From Parabacteroides sp. AD58 (GTDB lineage Bacteria > Bacteroidota > Bacteroidia > Bacteroidales > Tannerellaceae): 64,000 bases of DNA. The stretch spans positions 1,116,001 through 1,180,000 of the forward strand of contig NZ_CP146284.1 of assembly GCF_023744375.2 (NCBI RefSeq). The letters are read 5' to 3'. Position numbers and translations under genes: made by a program. This document shows positions 52,929 through 61,679 of this stretch, piece after piece; within the stretch, counting starts at the first letter, position 1; every line of letters starts with the position of its first letter. The notes under the pieces were generated by a model that saw only the letters and a program-made list of their open reading frames with translations, searched no databases and was not told the DNA's origin.

Positions 52929-52945
52929 AATCTGATAATCAGATT
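52929..52945. promoter_or_regulatory. Perfect 17-bp palindrome upstream of the Crp/Fnr gene
   Basis: AATCTGAT-A-ATCAGATT, two perfect 8-bp arms, 44 bp upstream of the -7 box. Position and symmetry suit a dimeric Crp/Fnr-type regulator controlling its own gene. Confidence 0.6.
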
Positions 52946-52989
52946 GGATATTAGTCCGGATAAAGTTTCATAATGTCGGCAGAAAATAC

Positions 52990-52997
52990 TAACTTTG
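52990..52997 (+). promoter_or_regulatory. -7 box of the Crp/Fnr gene
   Basis: TAACTTTG, exact TAnnTTTG, 24 bp before the ATG at 53022; a TTTC lies at the -33 position. Confidence 0.55.
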
Positions 52998-53021
52998 TAC
53001 ATTTTCAAAAAGAATAAGATT

Positions 53022-53711
53022 ATGGAGACAATTGAATTTAATGACTATTATAAAGATATATTATTCTCAATACCACTATTCCGTGATTTAAATACTATAT
53101 TAAAAAAGAGACTCATTCAGGAACTTGATTTTAATTTATTCAAGATTCAAAATAATGAAATAATTGCAGAACAAGGAGAAGCCTGTTCCAGGCTATATAT
53201 CTTATTAAAAGGAGAATTAGAGGTCAATATTATTGATGCAAATGGCAATGAGGTTCTAATCGAAAATATTGTGGCCCCACGTGCATTTGCAACTCCTCAT
53301 TTGTTTAAAGAAGACAACAGATTCCCCGCAACATTTAAAACGATTGAAGAATCTATACTTCTGACAGCTACAAAGGATTCCACATTCCGTCTCATCAGTG
53401 AATGTCCTGATATTTTAAGAAGTTTTCTTTGTGTATCCGGAAAATGTAATATATGTACAACTGTACGTTTGGATGTTTTATCCAGAAAAACAATTAGAGA
53501 ACGTATCCTAGTATATCTGTTTAAAAAGCAGGCTAAAGACTCTAATATCATTAAGATGCCTCATACTTTAACGCAGCTGGCTGAATATTTGAATGTTACA
53601 AGACCTGCATTATCAACTGAATTCAATAAAATGGAAAAGGAAGGATTAATAAAAAGAATACCTAATGGTAACATAGAATTAAACTTGGCTAAAATTAAAA
53701 GGCCCATATAA
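53022..53711 (+). CDS. Crp/Fnr-family transcriptional regulator
   Basis: 229 residues. N-terminal cyclic-nucleotide-fold sensor (IIAEQGEACSRLYILLKGELEVNI, shortened), long dimer helix, and C-terminal HTH (LTQLAEYLNVTRPALSTEFNKM). A cluster of Cys lies near the hinge (CPDILRSFLCVSGKCNIC), unusual and possibly redox or metal sensing. It is divergent from the Nim-like unit and near nrfHA. Crp/Fnr proteins of this size control nitrite/NO responses in related anaerobes (for example HcpR), so I infer control of this island. The start follows the promoter. Confidence 0.85.
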   Translation: METIEFNDYYKDILFSIPLFRDLNTILKKRLIQELDFNLFKIQNNEIIAEQGEACSRLYILLKGELEVNIIDANGNEVLIENIVAPRAFATPHLFKEDNRFPATFKTIEESILLTATKDSTFRLISECPDILRSFLCVSGKCNICTTVRLDVLSRKTIRERILVYLFKKQAKDSNIIKMPHTLTQLAEYLNVTRPALSTEFNKMEKEGLIKRIPNGNIELNLAKIKRPI

Positions 53712-53733
53712 TATCAAGATTAATTTCAATTAT

Positions 53734-53799
53734 AATAGAAGACCTGACAAATAGCTCATTTACTTTTATTTCATGACTATTTGCCAGGTCTTCTATTTT
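53734..53799. terminator. Bidirectional terminator between the Crp gene and the porin gene
   Basis: 21-bp stem with one mismatch (53734-53754 with 53777-53797), between convergent genes. Confidence 0.88.
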
Positions 53800-53912
53800 C
53801 TACTTACAGTAAATTATATGTAATTTACTCAATTGAGCGTTCTGTTTAATATACATTTTATTATCGAAACTTGAATTCAGAATAATTACCACCAAAACTC
53901 ATACAGGAATCG

Positions 53913-55199
53913 TCACTTACAAAAGATTTGTGGGTTTATATTCAGTGATATCCATCCCCAGTCTTGCCAGCTGTTATGGTTACCTCCTTTTACAATATCC
54001 ATTGTTGAAGTCCCGAACATTACAGAATAGCCTAAAGACAAACTTACATCCTTCATTATCTTCCAGTCCAGCTGATAATCAATTTCAGATCCTAATGAAC
54101 GTTCCAGATTTTCAAGTTTCACAGCTGTAGCAAAATAATGATAATTCATTCCCATCGATACTGAAGAAGACACCTTATAACCAACTCCAATCTGAGTATC
54201 GGAAAGCCCTGGGTTATAACCTCCAATAAAATCAGAAGCATAGAAATAATCCATTGCCCCATAAAACTTATGGTGTGTTCCATATAATGGGTTGAAAGCC
54301 TTATATGTTCCGTCAGACTTATCATTTCCACTCAAGTAATCAGTTCCAACATTTACAGACCAGCTTTTATTTATATTATATGAAGCACGTGCACTACCCA
54401 TAAAAGCTGATACTGAACGTGATGATACATTCTTGCCGAACTGATAATAAAATGCACCGGATAAATTCCATTGGCCGGGAGCATATTTAATGTATGTTCC
54501 GAATGTCTGCATATATTGAGTGTCAGATTTTCTTGACTCAGCATCGCCTCCCTCCTGGCCAAGATTCATTGCCATAATTGAAAACTGTAAAGGGGTTGAA
54601 GCAAAATCATAATGATACCATAAAGTCTGCATATTCTTATACAGCTTTGTCTTGCTGCTATCATAGAATGTTCCTCCTATAACATTCTCGTCATTCTGAT
54701 TAAATGCAAATATACCATGAAGCTGATGCCCATTTTTTCTATATCCAATTTTCAGAGCATCGTGATAACGTCCGGCTACATTCCAGTCCAACCCTCCGAG
54801 AATACGCTCATCGTCATACGAAAGAGCCTGTCTTCCCAACTGCATAAACCAATAATCATTAAATTCAAATGCAGCCCATGCTTCATTCAATATGAAACGG
54901 CCGTTCTTATCCACCAAGGCATCCTGTCCCCATACACCTACATGCTGAGCAGAGAATTTCAGAGAAAGGCGTTGACGTTCATATCCCAATGAAAGTCTGG
55001 CACGTTCATTTATAAAACCGGACGGCAAATCACTTTCATTACGCGGATACAATGCTCCATTACGGTATTCACCTCTTGTACGAATCTGGGCCGAAACAAA
55101 AAATTTGTCTTTTTCGTTATTTTCTTCCTGGGCATAAGAGATTGATACATTTCCTATAAATAAGAATGCTATCAACATAGATAAGTTTCTTCTTCTCAT
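53913..55199 (-). CDS. Alginate-export-type outer-membrane porin
   Basis: 428 residues. Signal peptide MRRRNLSMLIAFLFIGNVSISYAQ. The mature protein begins with an acidic stretch and continues as amphipathic beta strands (FFVSAQIRTRGEYRNG; GRQALSYDDERILGGLDW) typical of the AlgE/alginate-export porin superfamily, ending in a hydrophobic strand. Probably an outer-membrane channel that lets nitrite or other small anions reach periplasmic NrfA. Last gene of the nrfHA-ccsB-ccsA-porin block; 16 bp after ccsA. Confidence 0.82.
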   Translation of the reverse strand: MRRRNLSMLIAFLFIGNVSISYAQEENNEKDKFFVSAQIRTRGEYRNGALYPRNESDLPSGFINERARLSLGYERQRLSLKFSAQHVGVWGQDALVDKNGRFILNEAWAAFEFNDYWFMQLGRQALSYDDERILGGLDWNVAGRYHDALKIGYRKNGHQLHGIFAFNQNDENVIGGTFYDSSKTKLYKNMQTLWYHYDFASTPLQFSIMAMNLGQEGGDAESRKSDTQYMQTFGTYIKYAPGQWNLSGAFYYQFGKNVSSRSVSAFMGSARASYNINKSWSVNVGTDYLSGNDKSDGTYKAFNPLYGTHHKFYGAMDYFYASDFIGGYNPGLSDTQIGVGYKVSSSVSMGMNYHYFATAVKLENLERSLGSEIDYQLDWKIMKDVSLSLGYSVMFGTSTMDIVKGGNHNSWQDWGWISLNINPQIFCK

Positions 55200-55215
55200 A
55201 AATCATAAGGTTTAA

Positions 55216-56007
55216 TCAGTTCATATTATAAGTATGTATACTGCTACCTTGTGCAGACGGCAAATAATTTATTCCCCACCAGCACATCTGCAGAAACACA
55301 AACGATAACAGTAAAACATACAAGGATGCTTTCCGTTTATTATGCATTCCTATCCTCATATGTATATATGTGAGATATGAAAACCATGTAACTGCAGCCC
55401 ATGTTTCTTTTGGGTCCCATGACCAGTAATGTCCCCATGCTTCCTTTGCCCATAATGCTCCGGTCAACATACCTAGAGTCATGAATGACAATCCGACATA
55501 TACCAGGTTATCACACAAGGCCATTTCTTTGACATCGCCTTGATTTTTCTTTATCCATAAAAGATAAATTCCCATTATGGCCGAAGCCCCAAGCATAGCA
55601 TAAGCAAACATGTATATAATGACATGAGGAGCAAACCATGGGCTTTGCAACGCAGGCATCAAAGCCTTATTGTGAATTTCAGGTTTAAGAATGTTTACAC
55701 AAATGAATACTACAGACAGTATAGTACTGAATCCAAGTATCCATTTATACCTCCATCTCATATAGGTAATCAACCCAGCAAATGGCAGGAAAAAAGAATA
55801 CCACAGACGGGTCTCTCCCATTGTGCGCAAAGGAGGTCTCTCCAATGAATACCACAACAAGACTATAAATGTTCCAAAGACAAGAAGTCCTATAAAAGTA
55901 AATGTACATGCTCGTATTTTGAATTCTTTAAAAGCATTCCATGAACCTATAATCCAGAACAATACAGACGCTATGGCAAAATATATAAACCAGTCCCAAC
56001 TCATCAT
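55216..56007 (-). CDS. ccsA: Cytochrome c assembly protein CcsA (ResC-like)
   Basis: 263 residues, about 8 membrane helices. The heme-handling WWD motif is WGHYWSWDPKETWAAVTW near residue 195, with flanking conserved His residues (WFAPHVIIYMFAY; YIHMRIGMHN). With the ResB-like neighbour it forms the system II heme lyase that attaches heme to c-type cytochromes outside the membrane, here NrfA and NrfH. Confidence 0.92.
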   Translation of the reverse strand: MMSWDWFIYFAIASVLFWIIGSWNAFKEFKIRACTFTFIGLLVFGTFIVLLWYSLERPPLRTMGETRLWYSFFLPFAGLITYMRWRYKWILGFSTILSVVFICVNILKPEIHNKALMPALQSPWFAPHVIIYMFAYAMLGASAIMGIYLLWIKKNQGDVKEMALCDNLVYVGLSFMTLGMLTGALWAKEAWGHYWSWDPKETWAAVTWFSYLTYIHMRIGMHNKRKASLYVLLLSFVFLQMCWWGINYLPSAQGSSIHTYNMN

Positions 56008-56020
56008 ATTTCCCTATTTT

Positions 56021-57253
56021 CTAATTATTTTTCTTTTGGGCAGTGACAAACATACACACAGCACCAAACATCATCATTATAATTCCTACATAAACAGCCG
56101 GAAGCCAAGGATCTAAAACCAGTTCAAAAACACTTATATCACTCCAACGTCCTTTGCTTTCATCATAACTCAACTGATAAATCTTCCAGTTTTCTATATC
56201 TGCAGGTTTGTTTACTTCTATTGTTTTTTCCTGTTTTTTTCCGCTTTCTGTATATATAACTACATCTGAAGAGAAACGTCTGGGTTCTCTATCCGGCATT
56301 ACCAGACTGCAAATACTATCAAGGCGAAGAGCCTGATATGGGAACAGAAAACTTCCACAGCTTACCCAACCACTTGCAGTTCGTTTCCCATCACAGGAAA
56401 CAGCCTTCACGTTTACAGCATAAGTGGCTCCGGTACTTGGCCATTCAACATACCTTACAGTATCTTCTCCTGATACTGATGCAGCCATTTCTATTCTGTC
56501 CAATATTTCAAACTTCCACTCTGACAGCTTACCTGAATTTACCCCATCTTCCAGCAAAAGGTGTTCAGGTTTATCATATGGTAAAGCCTTTCCTGTAGAA
56601 TTATCTATCAGCATCAGTTTCGGTGGGTATTCGTCTATACTGAAGTCCTTTAGTTCTATGGCTAACGGCAATTCATGTAAATTCCCGTTAATGTCTGTAG
56701 CACGCCATTCAGTCTGACCAATACGGGTATTCATAGTCAGCCTCTTCATGTCAGCACTTCCCAAAGTAGCTGAAACCAAAGCTATAAACAACCCTAAATG
56801 ATTTAGCAGAAATGGTATTCTGGCAACACGAAATGAGAACAAATATTTTATAGAAACTAGCCCCACTATTGAAGTCATCCAAATATAAACCAGAATGAAA
56901 GGCCAAAAAGAAAGCATACTGTTAAATATGGAAAATCCGTCCGAAGAAACAGAAGACGGCATCTGTTTTATCATCCCCATAAGGAATGTCAGAAATACAA
57001 CTGCTATCAATGATGGTACAGCTGCATTATACGACATTGTCCAACGAACAAAATATAGCTTTTTCCTTAAAATATAAAGCATTATCAAAACCACTACATA
57101 CACTGTTAAAATACAGATATTAAGTGGCCAAGCAAAACTGCTCCAGTCAACAGCCCCCGTAAATAGATGCAAAATAAGACCTATGGCTATCAATCCGCCA
57201 CAGGTCATTATTCCTTCTTTTACTCCCCAAGTATTCTTCCACATAAATATCAA
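56021..57253 (-). CDS. ccsB: Cytochrome c biogenesis protein CcsB/ResB-like
   Basis: 410 residues. Helices near the N-terminus, a long extracytoplasmic domain (residues ~190-370, beta-rich with KPADIENWKIYQLSYD near its end), and a final helix. This is the ResB partner of CcsA in system II maturation. Its ATG overlaps the nrfA stop (57250-57253), so translation is coupled to the cytochrome it matures. Confidence 0.88.
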   Translation of the reverse strand: MIFMWKNTWGVKEGIMTCGGLIAIGLILHLFTGAVDWSSFAWPLNICILTVYVVVLIMLYILRKKLYFVRWTMSYNAAVPSLIAVVFLTFLMGMIKQMPSSVSSDGFSIFNSMLSFWPFILVYIWMTSIVGLVSIKYLFSFRVARIPFLLNHLGLFIALVSATLGSADMKRLTMNTRIGQTEWRATDINGNLHELPLAIELKDFSIDEYPPKLMLIDNSTGKALPYDKPEHLLLEDGVNSGKLSEWKFEILDRIEMAASVSGEDTVRYVEWPSTGATYAVNVKAVSCDGKRTASGWVSCGSFLFPYQALRLDSICSLVMPDREPRRFSSDVVIYTESGKKQEKTIEVNKPADIENWKIYQLSYDESKGRWSDISVFELVLDPWLPAVYVGIIMMMFGAVCMFVTAQKKNN

Positions 57254-58725
57254 ATAATACGTCCGTTAGACTTTGCCTCTTTCAACCAACCTGGTACAGT
57301 CTTATTCATAAAACGCTCCTTTGCAGCTTTCTCTGCTGGAATATCCAATCCGATAAATTTCTGAGCCTTTTCCTTGGTTGAAATATCAGGCATAGGTACA
57401 TTGTCCGTATATCCATGCTTTGCCAATATCCTGGAAATAGACAATCTCGCTTGTAAGGCTCTGTCAAGTCCATGCGAAAGGATTCTCTGTATTTCCTGAG
57501 GCGCATGAAATGCTGCTCCGTGTGATGCTACTCCAAAGTCCCATCTCCACTGTGCCTCGCGAAGAAGCTTTAGAACAGGCTTCATTTCATTATCCGTAGC
57601 TCCCTTGTCCCATGCAAATTTGGCTTCAATATGTGCAGAAGCCAGTTCTTCTTCCAGACGGTTTCTTATTTCATTAGCCTTACGCTGACGTTCATAAACA
57701 TTATTACGCAAAGTTTCCTCACTTTCACGGTGGCAAACCTGACATGTACGGTCTATCATGGCAAGAGGGCTCTGGATATGATGGTCACTGAACTTCATAC
57801 CACCTTCACTCTTATACGGCATGTGGCAGTCTGCACATGATACCCCACGCTGTCCATGAATTCCCATCTGGGATATTTCATAATCAGGATGTTGTGCCTT
57901 GATAATAGGAGCACGGCTTAAGGCATGTGTATAGTCAGAGAAATTGTTCTCATCATAATATTGTTCTATTGTTTCCACTGTCATACCCTTGTCCCAAGGA
58001 AATGTCAGATATTTTCCATCCCCTTTGAAGTAATATTCCACATGGCACTGCGCACAGACCAAAGAACGCATTTCCTGCGGTGTTGCCTTTGTTATATCTT
58101 TTCCCTGACGTGCAAATGCTTCAATCAAAGCCGGACGGCTTATATGAAGATCCATAGTCTCTGCATCGTGACAGTCTGAACATCCTATAGGATTTACAAT
58201 CTCAGAGCCAAAAGCAGCCCACTTATTATTATAGAATGAATCAACACCTATTTCCTGCATCATACGTGGGACATCAGGACTCTTGCATGTCCAGCATGTA
58301 GAAGGCTGGGGACCGTCATTTTCGTTTTCCGGAGAACCAGTACGTAATGTTGCTCGTATATCCTCTATTGCATGCATATGTCCACGCGGTGTAGAATAGT
58401 CCTTTGAGAAAGCATAACCAGCCCAAAGAATGACCATTTCAGGACGTTGTTCTAGGACGTCAACCATTACGTTTCCATTAAATTCACTCTGAAAATCAGT
58501 ATTGGCAGTTTCTGTCCAAGTCTGATATTCTCTCGGGAAATCACTCTGGAACTTCTCATTCTGAGGTACAATACCCTTCATAGGATTTTTTCTGTTATTA
58601 AATATGCTTACCACTTCTGCCCTGCGTTCAGACAATGCAGAAACAGCAAGTCCCAAACAAAAAACAACGGTCATTGAAACACCAAACAACAACCATCCAT
58701 GCCAAGATTTAAAATTATTGTTCAT
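57250..58725 (-). CDS. nrfA: Ammonia-forming cytochrome c nitrite reductase
   Basis: 491 residues with an N-terminal export helix. Reduces nitrite to ammonium with six electrons in the periplasm. Five heme sites: active-site CWTCK (Cys144/Cys147, Lys148 replacing His), then CSDCH (182), CAQCH (224), CADCH (297) and CQVCH (328). The catalytic residues are in place: Arg114 in TPRGH, Tyr in VEYYF near 231, and His290 in GIHGQ. Starts 19 bp after nrfH. Confidence 0.97.
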   Translation of the reverse strand: MNNNFKSWHGWLLFGVSMTVVFCLGLAVSALSERRAEVVSIFNNRKNPMKGIVPQNEKFQSDFPREYQTWTETANTDFQSEFNGNVMVDVLEQRPEMVILWAGYAFSKDYSTPRGHMHAIEDIRATLRTGSPENENDGPQPSTCWTCKSPDVPRMMQEIGVDSFYNNKWAAFGSEIVNPIGCSDCHDAETMDLHISRPALIEAFARQGKDITKATPQEMRSLVCAQCHVEYYFKGDGKYLTFPWDKGMTVETIEQYYDENNFSDYTHALSRAPIIKAQHPDYEISQMGIHGQRGVSCADCHMPYKSEGGMKFSDHHIQSPLAMIDRTCQVCHRESEETLRNNVYERQRKANEIRNRLEEELASAHIEAKFAWDKGATDNEMKPVLKLLREAQWRWDFGVASHGAAFHAPQEIQRILSHGLDRALQARLSISRILAKHGYTDNVPMPDISTKEKAQKFIGLDIPAEKAAKERFMNKTVPGWLKEAKSNGRII

Positions 58726-58744
58726 ATACTATAGTTTTATTTTA

Positions 58745-59305
58745 TTATTTCTTCATTTTCTTAAGCCATTCCGGTACGGGTGATTCAGGTAGTGGAACTA
58801 TCGCATTGGGAGTGGAAGAGAGACTGTTTTTACCTCCATGAGGTACCTCCCTATGGCAATCCCAACATGCTTTCCCTTTTCCAACTTCAGACATCATATA
58901 GTCTATACGTCCTGTTTCCACAAATTCAGTATTAAGTTGCTGGTGGCATCGTATACAGTTATTCATTATTACTTGTGAGCTTGCAGGATGTGCCTGTATG
59001 ACCTGTGGTTCAGAACTTGTCAGAAAAGCTGCAACATGCTTCATTCCATCCATTCCCTTAAAAGTCCATTTCTTTACAAAGTTCTCATGAGGAACGTGAC
59101 AATCATTACAAGTAGCATTTATTGAATGAGAACTGTGCATCCATGTAGCGTAATAAGGGGACATAATATGACAATTCACACAAGCTGAAGGTTCATCAGT
59201 AAGATAAGTATGCGCCCTCAACATATAAAGGAAAAATAATCCACCTCCTACTATAGTTCCAGCCATGATGGCTGTTATTATTTTCTGCCTTTTAGATAAT
59301 ATCAT
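58745..59305 (-). CDS. nrfH: Cytochrome c nitrite reductase small subunit
   Basis: 186 residues. Membrane-anchored tetraheme NapC/NirT-type quinol dehydrogenase that passes electrons from menaquinol to NrfA. N-terminal helix (residues ~10-30), then CXXCH sites at 42-46 (CVNCHIM, the Met-ligated type), 66-70, 117-121 and 147-151. First gene of the five-gene block. Confidence 0.95.
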   Translation of the reverse strand: MILSKRQKIITAIMAGTIVGGGLFFLYMLRAHTYLTDEPSACVNCHIMSPYYATWMHSSHSINATCNDCHVPHENFVKKWTFKGMDGMKHVAAFLTSSEPQVIQAHPASSQVIMNNCIRCHQQLNTEFVETGRIDYMMSEVGKGKACWDCHREVPHGGKNSLSSTPNAIVPLPESPVPEWLKKMKK

Positions 59306-59350
59306 ATATATACATTTTTTTGCAAAAAAAACATTTTATCGAAATAATCA

Positions 59351-59370
59351 GTGTAAGAAATATGACACTT
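59351..59370. promoter_or_regulatory. Dyad upstream of nrfH
   Basis: AGTGT-N10-ACACT, 46 bp upstream of the nrfH ATG. Arms are only 5 bp, so it is a weak candidate operator. No clear minus-strand TAnnTTTG box was found here; the rest of 59306-59613 is AT-rich with no other signal. Confidence 0.3.
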
Positions 59371-59613
59371 GCATTATTTTTTAAGTTATCTATTCCATTA
59401 AAGATAAATTCCAATACTGCTTTATAATCGTATTTGTTCCTTTCTTAAGGAGAATTTTCTTTATGACTATCGCCTTGAAAATTCATCTGAAAAAATGTGG
59501 TAGTAAACTGATTAAAATTAAAATGAAGATTATAGGAATTAACTACAAGCAACATGATGCTAGCCGTATAATCAAAAGGAGGCTATCGTTATATAACACT
59601 ATAATTTTAACCA

Positions 59614-60387
59614 ATACATTTTACCGACCGCTATCTGCTCAATCCGCATCATCCGGTAACGGTATTCGTCATCGGAGCCGGAGGTACCGGCTCACAAGTG
59701 ATAACCAATCTGGCAAGCATGAGTATGGCACTTCAAGCATTGGGCCATCCCGGACTGCATGTCACCGTATTCGATCCCGACACAGTAAGCCAGGCCAATA
59801 TAGGACGCCAGCTTTTCAGCGAGACGGAACTGGGACTGAACAAGGCCGTATCACTTGTCACACGCATCAACCGTTTCTTCGGATACGCATGGACTGCAGA
59901 ACCGCAATGTTTTCCTACCAGGAATTTTTCTGAAGACAGCACAGCAAATATCATCATTACCTGTACGGACAATATACGTTCACGTCTTACGCTTTGGAAG
60001 TTCCTGAAGAAAGTCCGCAAAGAAAACTTCAGTGACCATTCGGCTCCCATATATTGGATGGATTTCGGGAACAGCCAGACAAAAGGACAGGTCATCATCG
60101 GAACAGTACGTGAGAAAGTTCTCCAACCTTCTTCACAGGAATATATTCCTATGCCTAAAATGAATGTCATCACCGAGGAAGTGGACTATGCAAAAATCAA
60201 GGAAAAAGAATCAGGACCAAGCTGTTCTCTGGCGGAAGCCCTGGAAAAACAGGATTTGTTCATTAACTCTACACTGGCACATATCGGATGTGACATTTTA
60301 TGGAGAATGTTCAAGGAAGGAAAGACACTGTATCGCGGTGCCTATGTCAATCTGGATACATTGAAAGTGACCTCAATCCCGGTATAA
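59614..60387 (+). pseudogene. PRTRC ThiF-family gene, 5'-truncated copy
   Basis: Nearly identical to the gene at 44422-45204 but lacking its start: the upstream in-frame codons are TAA CCA ATA before the repeat begins. The first usable start (GTG at 59698) would delete the GAGGTGSQ nucleotide site. Few amino-acid changes (for example ARM to ASM, SKDS to SEDS), so decay is recent or the copy recombines with the other. Confidence 0.85.
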
Positions 60388-60390
60388 TGC

Positions 60391-60433
60391 ATAAGTGACC
60401 GTATCATCTTTCCATCAGAATACGGCCACTTAT
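60391..60433. terminator. Bidirectional terminator after the truncated ThiF copy
   Basis: 14-bp stem with one mismatch (60391-60404 with 60420-60433), the counterpart of 45208-45254 with a 4-bp shorter loop. Confidence 0.7.
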
Positions 60434-60441
60434 TCCATTAG

Positions 60442-60747
60442 CTACTTGCTATTTACTACGTTCTTACCACGCTGGAGCAGGAAACTCTGTATCTCTGAGG
60501 CGAGATAGAATGATTTCCCGTTCTTTTCAACCGAGTAATATTTAATCTTGCCCTCTTGCCTGTAACGTGCCAGAGTTCTTTGTGACACACCAAGGAGTTC
60601 TGCCAGATCCACATTATCAAGCAGTTTATCCCCATTCATACATTCTTTCAGACGGTTCATCTGATCCAGTTTCTTTTCAATGCGGGCAAATCCCTCTACC
60701 ATGGTTCCTATCAGTCTTTCGAGTATCTCATTATCTATATATGACAT
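60442..60747 (-). CDS. HTH-domain protein (excisionase-like), intact copy
   Basis: 101 residues from the ATG at 60745-60747. N-terminal helix (ERLIGTMVEGFARIEKKLDQMN) followed by an HTH_17-type domain (LLDNVDLAELLGVSQRTLARYRQEG) and SVEKNGKSFYLASEIQSFL. Small proteins of this type regulate excision or transfer of Bacteroidetes integrative elements. A truncated copy is at 45263-45553. Confidence 0.8.
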   Translation of the reverse strand: MSYIDNEILERLIGTMVEGFARIEKKLDQMNRLKECMNGDKLLDNVDLAELLGVSQRTLARYRQEGKIKYYSVEKNGKSFYLASEIQSFLLQRGKNVVNSK

Positions 60748-61065
60748 AATTCCAATATTATAAGTGAATAAATCGATACTCTTTTCGTGCGCACTCAAGA
60801 GTATATACTTATAGTAGTGAAAATAGTATGCCTAAATCTGAGATAAAGATTAATAAGTTTGCTAACCGCTGATAATCAGGTGCATAAAATTCATTACTTA
60901 ATATTTAGTATAAACTAAAAGTGTAAACTATATAATAAAGAATTGGAAACCGGTTAACACAGGCACCAACAATGACATCTGATGCTACCTGACGACACCT
61001 AATGACAACATTTTGTATCATATACATATTCAAAATACATTTGTACAAACTCAACTTTTTTGGAT

Positions 61066-61347
61066 ATGGAAATCATTGGAATTGAAACAGCTACATATGA
61101 AAAGACATTAAAGGAAATTGAAAACTTCCTTGATACCATTGATAAATTGATAACAGCTTCTTCGCAGAAAACAATAGGGGAATGGTTGGATAACCAAGAA
61201 GTTTGTCTGATTCTCAAAATTTCTCCCAGAACATTACAGAATCTTAGAGATACAGACCAAATCTCTTATTCTCAAATTGGAAAAAAGATTTATTATAAAA
61301 AAGAAGATATTCAGAAGTTCATTGAAAAACACAACAGAAAATTATGA
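61066..61347 (+). CDS. HTH-domain protein (excisionase-like) 1
   Basis: 93 residues from the ATG at 61066. Helical N-terminus, then HTH_17-like WLDNQEVCLILKISPRTLQNL and IGKKIYYKKEDIQKFIE. Its stop overlaps the start of the next gene (ATGA at 61344). Typical DNA-binding accessory protein of an integrative element. Confidence 0.82.
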   Translation: MEIIGIETATYEKTLKEIENFLDTIDKLITASSQKTIGEWLDNQEVCLILKISPRTLQNLRDTDQISYSQIGKKIYYKKEDIQKFIEKHNRKL

Positions 61348-61637
61348 GCAAAGTAATTACCCAAGATAATGAGCAAGTTATTCAGATATACAATAGGTTA
61401 AAAGATACGCTAACAAGACTCGAAAATATTCTGAAGAGCAACAACCCAACACTTAATGGGCATAGATATATGAATGATGCAGAATTGGCAAATTACCTTA
61501 AAGTATCAAGACGCACTTTACAAGAATATAGAAATAATGGAATCTTATCCTATTATCAGATTGGAGGTAAAATTTTATATCGGGAATCTGATATAGAAGA
61601 ACTTCTTGAGAAAAACAGACAGGAAGCATTCCGTTAA
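61344..61637 (+). CDS. HTH-domain protein (excisionase-like) 2
   Basis: 97 residues. HTH segment NDAELANYLKVSRRTLQEYR and the wing IGGKILYRESDIEELLE. Translationally coupled to the preceding paralogue. In mobile elements such pairs sit near the attachment site; here the right 19-bp repeat is 100 bp downstream. No integrase follows. Confidence 0.82.
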   Translation: MSKVITQDNEQVIQIYNRLKDTLTRLENILKSNNPTLNGHRYMNDAELANYLKVSRRTLQEYRNNGILSYYQIGGKILYRESDIEELLEKNRQEAFR

Positions 61638-61679
61638 ACATTTCTTGGAATTTTCGTTGATTTTCAAAGCAAAAATCCG

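Larger units (their letters stand above)
59614..60657. repeat. Right copy of the ~1.05-kb direct repeat
   Basis: Matches 44431-45478. It starts abruptly at 59614 inside the ThiF gene (the first three codons are missing) and continues on the right into the intact HTH gene. Confidence 0.93.

Noticed and set aside
45500..59600. Composite transposon model for the cargo
   Set aside because: The flanking 1.05-kb repeats contain PRTRC and HTH genes but no transposase, and their complementary truncations fit homologous recombination better.
59463..59933. 156-codon plus-strand frame before and across the truncated ThiF copy
   Set aside because: It is out of frame with the ThiF homology and its upstream part has no recognisable protein character.
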